Below are positions 37,763 to 50,270 of a DNA stretch of 64,000 nucleotides, in pieces (the first letter of the stretch is position 1; the number at the start of each line of letters is the position of its first letter). Source of the DNA: Heterotrichella gracilis (Eukaryota; Sar; Xanthophyceae; Tribonematales; Xanthonemataceae); contig JAULBX010000337.1 in assembly GCA_032358255.1 (NCBI GenBank), forward strand, positions 62,001-126,000, written 5' to 3'. The position numbers were made by a program, and so were the translations under genes. The notes under the pieces were generated by a model. That model worked only from the letters and a program-made list of their open reading frames with translations, did no database searches and was not told the DNA's origin.

Positions 37763-40700
37763 ATGAGTGGACGAAACTACCGAAAACCCCGAGGAGGAAA
37801 GGGGGCGCCTCCTCCTTGGCTGGTAGCAAATGAGGGCTATGAAGGGCATGGGCATGGCCAGTACGGAGAGTATCGGCCACAGCCACCACCGATGCATTCG
37901 TGAGTCTACGTGCATACCACACACCCTCGAGCTTGGTGCTCAAAGAATTTTTGCAAGAAAACTGTGCTACTTTGGTGGTTGTGGCACTAGTTGTTGCTAG
38001 CTTGTGATCGTCGTTTACAATGCATGCAGATGACACTGCCATAACTGCACGTGCATCAGGAACTCATTGCGCGTCAATTGCCTTGCTTATTGGCTCATTT
38101 GCACGTGCGGATACAGCGACGCGTTGTTTTGTTCACTACCTGCTGCCATTCCCATGCATGCAGTGCCTTGCGACCCCCCATGGGCCCACTGGATCCCCTG
38201 CCAATGTCTGGTGTCATGCTGCCCATGCCGCTCTGGAGACCTTCTCCACCGGGGTATTTCGACCACCACTACCTGGAGGGTCCCCACCCCCCACCCGACG
38301 AGCTAGCCCCCCCACACTACCACCACAGCGCCGCACCTGCGCATCCACAGGAGTATGATCAGCGGGGTCCCCCACCACACTACCCCCCGCAGCCCCACTA
38401 CCCTGGCCCGCGGGGGAGGGACACCACGCGCTGGGGTCCCGACAGGCACGAACAGCCCAATCCCTGGGATACAGGGCGACAACCCAGCCGGGTGCTCAGG
38501 CCAGAATTAGCCAGACCTGCGTACGACTACCCACACCCGCCAGGGGAAACGCCCCCCACGCTGGCACCCTACCCCCCAGCCAGGTCGCAGCAAACCACAC
38601 CCAGGTCAGCACCGCCCCCACTACCCCCTTCCACCAGCCCCCCACCACCGCTCCCTCATGACAGGGGAACACCCACTCCCCCGGGTCCACCTGTCATCAA
38701 CCCCCTACCACTGCCACCGCCACAACTTGCAGCACAGGGATATGCAGCAAGCGCAGCCGCAGTAGTCTGGCAGCCACCTCTGCCAGCATCGCCACCACCA
38801 CCACTCGATGCGCACCCACATACAGCGAGCGCACCCGAGGCAGGTGCCCCCAAAGCGCCATGGGTCCCACACTCTGCCAGTGCACCAGAAGCCTCTGTAC
38901 CAGCGCCACCTGCAGGGGAGGGATGGCAGGAAATGGGTCTACCATCAGTTCAGCAACCTGCAGCAGCCACCCAGGCTTCCAGTGAGGCTGCCAACAGCCA
39001 GGGCGCGGCGGGGGTGGGCACACCTCCGGCATCCACACCGTCTGCATCCAACACGCCCAAGCAGTTCCCGAAAAAGTGGGTGCCCTGGTCGTGCAATGTG
39101 TTATTGTTTTATTCCTGCATGTGGGGCGCTGCATGTATGTTACGATTGCAAAAACCAGTAGCGATTGCGTGTGAATTGTGGTTTGCATATGACAGTCCCT
39201 TGTGTGATGCATGCATATTCAATGTGCTTCACATATGACAACACGTCCCATGCTTGTCTGTGGCACAAATGGGTTGGAACTGTAGGCAATCCTCGTGGCT
39301 TCCTTAGTATTCCAATTACTGCACTGGTCAAATGCATGGGGTGTGCCAATTGGTGGCTTTGCAATGCTGGCTGGTCAGAATGTTGCATTTTTATATGGAA
39401 TTGCATTTACTTGTCCTCAGCCAGCTCGCAATGTGCAGGATTGCTAGCATCAAGGTTCTTAGTTGCGATGTTCATGTTCATGGCCTTATCTTGCAAGTAA
39501 AGAAAATGGGCTGCAGCTTGAGCTGATAACTGACTAGCTAGCTGTAATGTATGTGAAAAACAATCGGCATGCATGTGTGTGCATGCACGGCCTTTTATGC
39601 TGCGAACATGTTTCAAGCGCTGCATTTCCTTGTGCTATGTTATGTGCTTGTAATAGAGTCTACACATGCTTGTAATATAACTACCCACACCCTCAACCGT
39701 AGCATGTCCTTGTGCTCTGCAGGGATGCAGGGCCGGTGTTCGTCAAGGCCAACCGCCGGGCTTGGGTCACTGGCAACCTGGCCCGTGGCAAGGGCTTGGG
39801 GAAGGGCACCCCCGAGAAACCTAGGCAAGGGTTAGCCTCAGCCTCAGGCTCGCAGTCCCTGGACGCAAGCGCGGCTGCTTCTCTAGAGGAGGTTGGCATA
39901 GCTGATCCTGGAGGTGATAGAGGTCAGGCACTACCCACCCACCCATCCCATATAATATGTACCGTATATGTCTCTTGCTTTTGAGCGGGAATGCATCTTA
40001 AAATGTATAGCATGCGTTCCCGCTCAAAAGTGATATTAGAAGTCAAGCCCACCCATCCCACCCAGGCTCTATTCCCCGCATGTGAGCCTATGTATAGTAT
40101 GTTACCGCCATGTGGCTCCCCAGATTGTAGCGGTACATCAGGATGTGGGATTGCCAATGGTGGTCCTCTCCGTGTGCCTGGAGCGTGCATATTATAAGCC
40201 CTTGTGGGGCAAGGTTGAAAGCATTGGAGCGCATGCAGTACATCACATTGGTCCTTAGTCAGGATTGGCCTATTAAACCAGGAGGTATACGACAGTAGAG
40301 ATAGAGCGTCAGGCTAATTACACCCACACGCAAGCCCTAAACCTTAAACCCTAAACCCCCTGCTCCCCCAGGACCCCGTGGATCCAACTCAGGAGCCCTC
40401 CCCGCGTCTGTGCCAAGTGGCGAGGCGGCAGCGATTGCTTCACATGGTGCCAGCATCCTTGATAGCCTGTTGAACGTTGGGGGTGGGGCGGTGGGGAGCG
40501 CTGGAGCGGTGGAGAATGGGGCGGAGCCAAAGTCTGGCAAGGTAGGCACTATGTGCACCCAACGGATAGGCTTGCTGTGGGCTGTCAAGGTACAGCTGCA
40601 ACCATGCCATGCATCTACCATTTGTGGCCACTGGCGCGTGCATTAATGTTGCATATTATCGCAGATATTATTACCCATTGGTAAACGGGTATACCAACGA

Positions 40701-43700
40701 TACCCATTTGGCTGCACAGCTACATAATGCGCCACGATTCCAACATGGCGCTGTGAATCGTGTTACATGCAACTGCATTGCAGGGGCGCAGCGTTGCATG
40801 CCATCCTGGGTGCTGCACCCCACAACCATTGCAGTCAAGTGGTGCAAACACTCTCGCTGGGTACTTGAGAAGGCCACACTGCACTCAGTTCACTCGCCAA
40901 AGCATAGCCCCATCCCTTGCAATCTATACCGAACTCTTAGTGAGCCTCGCCCCCTCTCATTGCACTCTGCTATTGTAAACCCCCCACCCCCGCCCTAAAC
41001 CCAACTCCCCGCCCCTTGCAGCCCAAGCGCAAGAACTCTCGCTGGGTGCCTGAGAAGGCCCAGCCCTCTACCCGCGTGGAGGATACACAGGCCACAGCAG
41101 CAGTGGGTGTAGCGGATACAGAATTGGATGAGGGCGAGATTCCTCCCACCGAAATCATGCCAGCGGGGGGTGATGTGGTGGTTTCTCAAAGTGTGGGGAT
41201 GCGACCCGCTGGGGACGCTGCTGTGGGGATGGAGCAGCCACGCGGGGATTTGGGTGCAGGCAAGGTACAGGATGCAGCAGCGCCCGCAGCTGCCGCCCTT
41301 GCTGTGCTGCCACCTGGCATGGGGAAGCCTAAGGCGGAGCCTGCTCGGAGGGAGCTGGTGGCGCCAAAGCACGACAGACCCCGGGGCGATGACAGGAGGG
41401 ACCGCAGACGAACCCGCAGCAGATCTCGATCCCGCAGCAAATCCAGATCCCGCAGGAGGTCCAGATCGCGCAGGAGATCCAGATCCAAGTCCAGATATAC
41501 TTCCAGCTCTAGGTCGCGATCCAGATCCAGGCAGCGGTACCGCTCTCGGCCAAGGGCCAGGCAGAGCAGCCGGCGCTCCCGCAGCCCTTCACCATCTCAC
41601 AGGCGGGACCGCAGCTCGTACCGGGCTCCCGACAGCCGGCGCGACCGCGGCGATTGGTACGACGGCGGCGGCGGGAGCAGGCGCTCTGATGCCGATCATC
41701 GTCGGGACGGGGGCCACGACCACCCGCCGTCAAAGCCTGGTGGGCACCACCCCGACCGGCGCGTTGAGGGCCCTCCGGTGGGGCGCAGCAGGCGCGCGCC
41801 GCAGCAGTACGGCCGCCGCCCGCCGCCGCCCCCGCACGGCGCGGGGCCCCCCGCCGACGCCCTGCCCGACCACCGCCAGGGGCGCTATCTTCACGGCGAC
41901 GACCGCGCCGCCACGCGCGACAGGGACCATGTCGACCGGGGCGATGCTCGGCGCCGCGACACCACGCGCTCCCCTGTTGGCAAGCGCACCCGCTCCCTGC
42001 CCCGGCGCAGCCCCAGCCGGGATGGCAAGCGGGGCCGATCGGCGCGCAGCGCCACCTACAGCAGCCCCACCAGTAGCAGTGGTCCCTCCAGGTCCCGCAG
42101 CCCTTCGGGTCGCAAGGCATCGGCGCGCGGCAGGCGGCAGGCCTCCAGCCCCCTGTACCCGGTGTCGCCGCTTGGGGATGCGCCCCCGACTGGCAAGGAT
42201 GTCGCGTCACCCAGGTAAGGGCAATTGCTGGAGTGTGGGGCTAGGGGACTGGCAAGGATTGGTTTTGAACCGGGATGTTAAACCCTTGTGTACGGCTGTG
42301 GGTATGAATTATATTGTATGATGCATGGCACATGTGCGGCAGTGGGAAAGCCAGAAGTGTCACCCCGCCATCATTTGCTGCATGCATGCCAGGCTGTACA
42401 TGAACAGACCCCTACAAATCCGCTGACCCTGGCTGTGCCACCCGCAGGTCTACCCCTGGTGCGCCCCTGCGAGGCGGAACCCCCTCCCCTGCCCTGCACA
42501 CCTACCCCCCTGCCGCCCCCCTACGCTCCGTCGACATCAACTCCCCCCCTGCCGCGCCCTTCAACGAGCGAAGCACCCAGTCCCTCCAAAACCTGACCAG
42601 CCCAGGGCTAGGCATGGATGCCGGGGTTGGCATGTTTGATTTTACATATGCGCAGATGTACAGCATCCAGGCGCAGCAGGGCATGGGGGGGTATGGGGCG
42701 CAGTATGCGCCGCCGCTGCCCTCCACGCCGCCCCCTCCTCCCCCGGATTTGGTGCGTTGGCTGGGGGCTGGTGCACCACATGTAGCGAGTGGGCTGAAGC
42801 TAATGGTGGGATTTAGGGTTGGGGCCCTTGACTTTATCATCATCAAAGCATCATCATCGTCACCAGTGAACATTGGATGATAGCTCAATTTAGAAGCATT
42901 GCCCTGCTTGAACCCTCTGCATACCCCTTCCATCATGCACACTACCGGTATGCCATTGCAGTGTGTTTGTGGCACATGTGGACCCACTGACACTGGCCAT
43001 GTGGTGTGTTCACTGTTCAGTGTGTATGGTTCACTACCATACTGTGCCTTGGAAAGCTATCATGGGCATCTGGCCATGAACTTGCAGTGAGCACCCTGCT
43101 CCCACCCCTTCACTCAACCGACACCACACCATCCCCGCTCCCCGCCGCAGCCCCCGCCGCCCCCGCCATCAGAGCCCTGGCCAAACGCCCCGCCCCCCAA
43201 CACGCCGGACCGCGACGGCCACCTGGCCCGCCGCATCCTCCACACCATGGGGGCCTCAGACCCCAAGTATCTCACTGAAACCAACCGCCACGTGCTCACG
43301 TTGCTCATTCATCAGCTCCAGGAGAGGCATGTGCACATGTTTCTGGCTAGTGCCAGCAACGAGTGGGAGGTAGAGGGGGTTGAGCAGCCGCCCACGTTGG
43401 AGCTGCTGAGGGGGCTGCCCCCTGCGGAGGTGCTGCGGCAGGTGGGTGGGGTTGCTGGGATTTGTGGGGAACAGGGGGTGGCGTGGGTTGTAGGGATTGG
43501 GGTGGCGTGGGGGGTAGGAGTGGGCCCTAAGTGGTTCAACACTGCAGCCATTTTGAGGTTGCGCTCTACAAGTCACTGCTGTGTCCCTGGCTTTGGGTTG
43601 TAATGTGGTCGCACAGGTAAGGCCCATGATTTGAGGCCCAGGCGCTTGAGCGAAAACCCTAGCTAAACAACTCTAGCTCAAAAACCCTATGCCACACCCC

Positions 43701-46700
43701 TGCAGGCGCTCCTGCTTGCCCGCCAGCAGCCATCCATCCCCGACCTCTACCTGCGCGCACTGCACCCCACCATTCAGGCAATGACCCAGCTGGACCCCGC
43801 GTCAGCGCCACAGGTGAGCATGAAATGGATGTCAATTTCGGTAAAAAGCAGTAAAGAGTTTATGAATGTCTTCTGCATCCCCCAGCTGGAGCCAACCACA
43901 GACGAGGCTTACAGTGAATTGATATGAAAGAGAGAATAATGATTGTTGTTACTTCCGTTCCAGCTTTCAATATATACCGCACGCCAGATGAACAAACCTC
44001 TTATGTTATTATTCTACGAGCTCCTGCCCCAAATGTTGCCTCCCCTCTTGTCACCCCTTTCTCCCTATTTCATAATCCCTGAGCATACCATCCCTCATCA
44101 TGCAGCTGGAGCCCACTCCCCTTCTCCCTGATACCATTGAGGCCCCCTGGAGCCCCATCGGCGCCCCTGACCCCCGCCCATACAAGGCGCACGCCATGCA
44201 GCGCGGGGGGGCGTCGCCTGCGCCACTTGGCAGCTTCCCAGTGCCCCTGTTCTGCTTCGACATACAACAGAAGGAGGAAGGTAGGGTTTAGGGTTTTGGG
44301 TTTTTTGGGGAGAGGGTGGCGTATGCTTCTGGGCTGTGGTGCCTTGCCACAGCCTTGGCCAATGGTCCTTGGTTAGTTGGTGGCAGCTCTCCCCCCCCCG
44401 CCCCCCCCCCTAGTTTTCTTATTCAATGAGTCACAGCGATCCCTACTTGTCCACTTTAAACTTGTTTGATACATTTGTAATCGGTGCTCACCTCTCCCCC
44501 TGATGTCGCCAGATGCAGTGTATGTTGAGAACAGCGAGGGCAGCTGGGCCAACAGCCCCAGGAGGGAGGACAGGCATGACGAGGTCACGTCAGGAGGTAG
44601 GGTGTTAGGTTTATGGTGCAGGCAAATTGTGTGCAAAGCTTCGCTGCGCAAGTCCTGATCTGCACTACTATCAAGTTTGTTGCTGCGGACGGCGGCAACA
44701 CGCAGTGGCAGCCGTGCAGTGGTCCGAGTTCACCTATCAAGCTCTAAAAGTGTTGATTTTGGCGGCAGGTGCACACCCGGATGAGCGGCAATGGGAGCAC
44801 CAGCAGGCACATGCGAGGGTGAAGCACGTGCTGCTGCCAGGGGAAGGTGGGCAAGACCCCATGCGGTGAAAACCCTAACCCTAGACCCAAATCCCGTTGC
44901 CCAGGCTCCTGACACTTGGTCACCAGCTGTGGCTACATGTCCTCACCCGCATCATGCCGCAATTTCCGCCCCTACTCATAACATCCCCTCCTATCACAAC
45001 TCTGTTCGCTCCCCCTTACCCAGGCTTCTGGTACCTCCTCGTGATCACTAAAGTCCATCCAAATTCCTGTATTGATCCCTCTACATTCCCCCTTTTTCCA
45101 GGCTCCTGGTCATTTGTCACCAGCGAGGGCAGCATGTCCTCACCCGCCCCACTGGCCGAGCTGCAGCAGTCTGCGGAGGCAGGCCTCCTGCCGTGGGGCA
45201 CCGCCATACACCGCCGCGCAGACGACATATGGCTGCCACTCACACAGGTAAGGGTCCAATAAAAATCCTAATCAACCTAGAAATGCATGTGTGTTGTGCA
45301 AATGCTGCACACCATGCCAGGTTTGACACTGCAGCTTGGTTTTCGGCAATTAGTGGTGCCAAGCAGCGCATGTGCTGGAAGAGACTTAGGCGCTGCAGCA
45401 AGCAGCAAGAAGCAATCCATTGTGCTCAGGGGGAAACCCTATCCAAACCATAAATGGGGCCAATATGCAAGTCACTGCAGACCCACTTGATTTTCATATC
45501 ACATCGCTGAGAACCTGTATCATCACCACTTTTGGCGCCTGCAGGAGCCCATGTCGCACGTGCTGGCAGAGTCCCATGCGCGCGCCACCTCCGGCCACGC
45601 CCCTTCCCAGCCGCTGGGCAGCCCCACGCCCCCCCTCCTCGACCAGATAACCGTGGGCTCCACCACCGCCGACGTGGACGCCTGGTTCAACTCGCAGCTG
45701 GAGGCAGCCACCGCCACCCACCGCCACGCGCCGCCTGCCGCCCCACCCAACCACATCCCAAAACCCTCCGACGGTGTTCCCCTGCTGGAACTGGTGGCCA
45801 GGTCCCTTGGGGATGCAGGGCGCTGGTTTGGGGATTTGGACATCGCGGGGATGGAGGAGGCCGCGCGGCGCGAGGCCGAGGAGCGGCGCCAGGTGGCGAC
45901 GCAGCAGCTTGGGGAGGGGTGGCTGGGGGCGCAGCGGGGGCCCGCGCCGCCGCAACACGTGATGGCGCGCGTGCAGGGGGAGCTTGTGCACGCCATCATG
46001 GACCAGCAGCGCAGGAAGCTGTGCGCAGCGGTACGGGCCCCTTGCACCCTGGCACCCCGAACCAAAACCCTGAGAGGTTTTACACAATGGGCAACATACG
46101 ATTGTGGAACATACTATAAACCAGTTGTATTTGATCACGCATGTGGGGCAAATGTGAGGCTGCACAGACCAGATTCAAGTCCTTGCCTTGAAGCCATTGT
46201 GCAACACCATGTGACCGATTCTGTGGTGGCTTGCAGCTTGTGGGCGAGGCTTTCTACGCCCTGGTGCCTGCCAAACAACCACAGCCACAGCCGCAGCCGC
46301 AGCCGCGCCCCCGGCAACAGCCACAGCCACAGGCACGCAGGGTACCGCAGCAGCAGCAGCAGCACCAGCAGCGCACCCCCCCTCCACCAGCCTCAACATC
46401 CACTCCCTTGCGCCCTGTTCGCCAGCCATCAGCCACCACACCAGGTGGCACCCGGCAGCGGCCACAGCCGCCACCGGCTCCACACCCACAGCATGGTAGG
46501 GTTCCTGATGCCATCCCACACCCTAGGGTTTCCGATGCAGCTGTGGCCGCACCGGATGCCATGCCGAAGATGACTGGGGATCCCCACCCCCAACAACAGC
46601 ATCCCCAACAGCAGCCTCGTCGCCATGTGAAGCCCGTCAGTGAGGGTGCGCCAGGTGGCGCGGCGCGTGGTGGCAACTTGGTGCGGCAGGCCGCGGCAGC

Positions 46701-49432
46701 CAAGGCGGTGCATCTGCACACCCAGCCCAGTGCGCAGGGTGAGAGGCATCCGGGGGGCGTGGGCGACAGGGGGAGGAAGCGCCCCGTCGCTCCAGTGGAG
46801 GGGCAGCGCCAGGCAGCTCGGCCTGCCAGGGGTGCTGGCGTTGCAGGTGAGCCAGTGCTGCTCTGGACATTCCATAATCTATTTGCTATTTGAAGTACAG
46901 CAATGTAGCAAAACAAAATATCTCCTTTCTGACCCTAACTCACCTGTAACAATACGCACCACTGCTGCTGATAAAATAAAATAAAATAAAATCTGTTATA
47001 TTCATCGAAGATCGATTCTCAAGAGGCAATTCCTGGAAACGGGTTGCGCCCTGCTAGATAGTTGCCTGCGGTATGTCAGAGCTGTGACGGGCTTTTCACA
47101 TGCGTCTTGTTTCTTTGATTCAGGTGGGCAGGCGAGTGGGAGGCCAGGGGAGCGGACCTCAGAGGCGCAACGGGAGGGCCACGACCGCACGCCCAAGCAC
47201 CGCAGGGTTGTCATGGAGGAGTCGGATTCCGATGGCATGGCCGAGGAGCTGGCGCAGGACCTGGTGCGGGAGAGCACCCTGAGCGGTCCGATGGGAGAGG
47301 GCTCTGGGGGTGTGGCGGAGCCCCAGGGTGGGGTGGAGGGTGCCAACCACCTGTCACCTCCTGCGGCAAAGAGGCAGAAGCAAGCCGCATCCGATGCAGT
47401 GGGTGCAGCAGCAACCCTCCCCCAGCCCCAGCCCCAGTCCCAGCAGGAGAGACCAGTCGGCGCAGAGGCAAACGGCCCCAGTGGGGTGGAGTTGGCGGGG
47501 GATGCAGCGGAGCCTGGTGGTGTGGCTGCGGGGGGTGATGCGGGTGGGGTGGATGCGGCTGCGCAGCCTGTCCATCTCAGGGAGCAGGGGGCTTCCCCAG
47601 CTTGGGAGCAGGAGGATGCGCCACCTGGCAAGCAGCAGCAGGAACAAGTGCAGGAGCAGGCGCCATCTGGCCAAGCTTTGGGGGGTGTGGGCGCACCACA
47701 TGGGGACGTTGGGGATGTGGCAATGGCCTCTGCTGATGATGCGCTCCCTGGGCAGCTGGAGGATGCGCCAAGTGACGAGCCTGCACAGGAGGAGGCGCCA
47801 CCTGGCGAAGCTGCAGGGGTTGAGGGTGCGCCATCTGGCATTGCTGAGGACGCACCACCTGGCGATGCTGTGGGGATTGTGGCTGAGGCACTTGGCGACG
47901 CTGGGGATGTGCCACTTGGGGAGGCCCCAGGGCATGAGACTGGGGTTCCTGGCGGGGCTTTTGATCACGAGGACCCGCCATCTGGTGAGGCTGCTCGTCA
48001 TGCGGCGGAGGCATTTGGCGATGCTGTGGATGCGCCATCTGGCAAGGCTGATGAAGCACCACCTGGGGGTGCTGCGGGGCATGGCACCGAGGCACATGAT
48101 GGGGTTGTCGGGCATGCAGCCGATGCAGTTGGTGATGCTGCGGGGCATGAGGCAGAGGCACCTGGCGATGCTGTGGATGGGCCACCTGGCGAGGCTGAAG
48201 ATGTGCCAGCTGATGAGGGCATGGCGCATGCGGCTGAGGCACCTGCTGATGCTGAGGCTGTGCCACCTGGCAATGCTGTGGGGATGGAGGATGCGCCACC
48301 TGGCAATGCTGGGGATGCAGGGGAGATGAGCGAGGAAGAGGGTGTGGATGTGGATGCCGCAAGCAGCCAGGAGACGCCGCCTGGCTCTGCATGGTGGAAT
48401 GGCCCACGCATCGGGGAGCCGAGCACACCCCAGGAGCTGAAAGACCTGGTGCGCTTGCATTGCAATGCACTAACATGCACAGACTACCAGAGCGACTGCT
48501 CTGGCACAGCCGGAGGGACTACGCGCTTGGGGAGTAAGCCATGCAGCCAAGGTTCCACCTGTAGCGTGCTTGGAGGAGCGATTGGCAGAGGTGTTGCGTG
48601 TATACAAGTTACATCTGGCGAGCGCTTCTCTATGCGTGGACCAACCTGACAAGAACTGTTTAGGGTTTAGGGTTTCCTCCAGCACATGTCACTGGGGTCC
48701 ATGCTCCAGCCTGCTGGCTGAGTACACAAGCGCCCTCCATCATGGCAATGCGGTACAGCAATACAGACGCAATTGTTTCCATTGGGGTACAGCAATACGG
48801 ACGCAATTGTTTCCATTGTGTGTTGCGCAGGCCGCCGATGGTGACATCCCTGCCATCATGCAAGCGCTGTGGCACACGCTGTACTACTTCCAGCTCAAGA
48901 AGTGCGTGGATGTGTTCCTCAAGCCCGTGCCCGATACTGTGGAAGGCTACCATGATCTGATCAAGAAGCCCATGTGCCTAAAGGACATCTGGTGCGTTGA
49001 ATGCATGGGTTGGGCGCAGTGTGTTGGGCTTTGTTTGGGAGTTGTGCATGACGTCCTGTGGCATGGCATGACCCATTATGCTCATCACAATCATGCACTT
49101 TTGGGGATATTTTGCATTTTAGTGGTACATAGCATGACATGCAATCCCTGTACATGGATTGACCTCTGGCATCGCACGCATCCAACCCTCCTGAAGGGTT
49201 GTGGTACTGACACGTGGCGCTTCCACCCAGGTTCAAGATGCAGGCAGGGGAGTACCCGCCTACCAGGAAGGGGCTGCGGGCCTTCAGGGCTGACCTTGAG
49301 CTCATTGCGGCCAACTGCATCAAATTCCACACCGAGAGCCCAATCGGGTCCAAAGGGTACCGCCAGGATGCCAAGAAGTTTGAGGCACAGATAAAAAGGG
49401 TGTTCAAGATTGTGGACGCAGATCTGAAGTAA
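37763..49432 (+). CDS. Giant RS-rich, GYF-like and bromodomain nuclear protein
   Basis: Seventeen exons (37763-37899, 38164-39087, 39723-39922, 40372-40541, 41022-42214, 42448-42751, 43151-43441, 43706-43813, 44106-44280, 44513-44596, 44769-44846, 45102-45247, 45545-46030, 46237-46846, 47124-48448, 48831-48991, 49231-49432) keep phase from ATG to TAA and predict 2197 aa. Regions: Pro/His-rich N-terminus; RS domain near 606-671 (RSRSRSRSKSRSRRRSRSRR); a GYF-like module near 1222-1270 (PLAELQQSAEAGLLPWGT then WLPL); a Gln/Pro-rich linker; an acidic PPGxA repeat region near 1800-2030; and a C-terminal bromodomain near 2078-2197 (VFLKPV, YHDLIKKPM, DLELIAANCIKFH). The bromodomain should read acetyl-lysine, GYF modules bind Pro-rich peptides, and RS regions contact splicing factors, so a chromatin-splicing or transcription role is inferred. 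Two adjacent genes misjoined is the alternative; continuous phase argues against it. No SET domain is present. Confidence 0.8.
39978..40030. repeat. 19-bp inverted repeat (hairpin) in intron 3 of the bromodomain gene
   Basis: Arms at 39978-39996 and 40012-40030 pair with one mismatch around a 15-nt loop; the left arm begins CTTTTGAGCGGGAATG. Flanking CCCACCCATCCC direct repeats (39936-39950 and 40048-40062) bracket it. It may be a small fold-back element or a structured intronic RNA. Confidence 0.75.
40839..41071 (+). repeat. Exon 5 acceptor and 5' end duplicated into intron 4
   Basis: Exon 5 begins near 41022 with SRWVPEKA. A decayed copy including the TTGCAG acceptor lies at about 40830-40885 (SRWVLEKA), 186 bp upstream. 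Skipping the copy keeps phase. Confidence 0.8.
44390..44411. repeat. Poly-C tract
   Basis: A near-homopolymeric C run of about 20 bases interrupted by one G, in intron 9 of the bromodomain gene. Assembly or sequencing error is possible here. Confidence 0.85.
44898..45155 (+). repeat. Exon 12 acceptor and 5' end duplicated into intron 11
   Basis: The CCAGGCTCCTG acceptor and first ~55 bp of exon 12 (45097-45155) recur in degraded form at 44899-44955, about 199 bp upstream. A third, fainter CCAGGCTTCTGG copy lies near 45021. Confidence 0.78.
46972..46992. repeat. (TAAAA)4 microsatellite
   Basis: Four TAAAA units in intron 14 of the bromodomain gene. Confidence 0.9.
48658..48675. repeat. Interstitial telomere-type repeat (TTTAGGG)
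   Basis: GTTTAGGGTTTAGGGTTT in intron 15 of the bromodomain gene. Similar pairs of plant-type heptamers lie at 12040-12053, 40335-40359, 52354-52372 and 54197-54215. Confidence 0.85.
48752..48818. repeat. Two 33-bp tandem copies beside the exon 16 acceptor
   Basis: Copies at 48752-48784 and 48786-48818 differ at one base (GGTACAGCAATACAGACGCA versus ...ACGGACGCA). The second copy ends 12 bp before the first base of exon 16, so the duplication includes the presumed branch-point region. Confidence 0.85.
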
Positions 49433-50270
49433 TGGCGTTATGCTCATTGGTGGGGGTCAACAACCTAATGTAGCAATGGGCGTGCAAATGGTTGCGTGTG
49501 GGGGCCACCGAACATCGCAGGTTTGCTTTTGGAAGTGTACATATGTATTGTATGGGGAACCACTGGGTGATGGTTTCTAGACCCGGATGCAGCCAGATAT
49601 GACTCTACTTGGGAAGTTATTGCCATGCTCACCTGGTAATCACTGGCAAGTGATGGTGGTGTCAGTGGTATGCCCCTATCTTGTTTTCCAATTGTTTCTG
49701 TCTCCCAACAGCCATGGGTATTTCTTGGCAGCATTCCGCTTGTAAATAACATACAGCATCATATCTAGCTAGGGAGGAGTGCCTGCTACTAGCACGGGTT
49801 GGTGACAGATGCGTGCAACGCTGCCAGCACAGGAGGTCCTGAAAAACCCTGTCAGGAAAATAATTCGAAACTCGAGTTTAAAATTTAAATCAATTTCTGC
49901 TCGATTTTGAATTTTGCAAAAAAACACGCAGAAACCTGACCTTCGTCCGATAACAGCTGAAGTAGCGAAAGCAGATGGGCGAACGGCATAAAAGCGCAAG
50001 GTGTCAACCGTCAAATAGACGGAGTGGCTCCTGCCTTTCAACTCCTTCCACATCGCCCTCCCCGGTTTGCCCAGGCATGACGGTTTGGAAGTCTCTCAAC
50101 TAGTACCTCATTACTGCTAGTGCTCTTCAGTCCCACGAGTCGTGTGAACAACGCCTTCCCTTTCCAACCTCCGGTACCTGCTTCAGTACTGTAGTTGCAA
50201 AGACGCAGCTAGCGATAGGGAGCTGTGTGTTGTCAACAGCAGACAGCTCTTCGTAGTACGGGCAACTGCC
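49433..50270. other. Spacer between the bromodomain gene and the RING-SIM gene
   Basis: About 840 bp between two plus-strand genes. It contains an AT-rich patch (49840-49925) and no recognisable coding sequence. It should hold the 3' end of the bromodomain gene and the RING gene promoter. Confidence 0.5.

Noticed and set aside
41509-42210. Minus-strand open frame of 233 codons opposite the RS exon
   Set aside because: GC-rich shadow of exon 5 of the bromodomain gene; no similarity, no splice logic.
46254-46916. Minus-strand frame of 220 codons, Cys/Gly-rich
   Set aside because: Mirror of the Gln/Pro-rich exon 14, with low-complexity composition only.
47354-48460. Minus-strand frames up to 368 codons opposite the PPGxA repeat
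   Set aside because: Generated by the repeated codons on the real strand.
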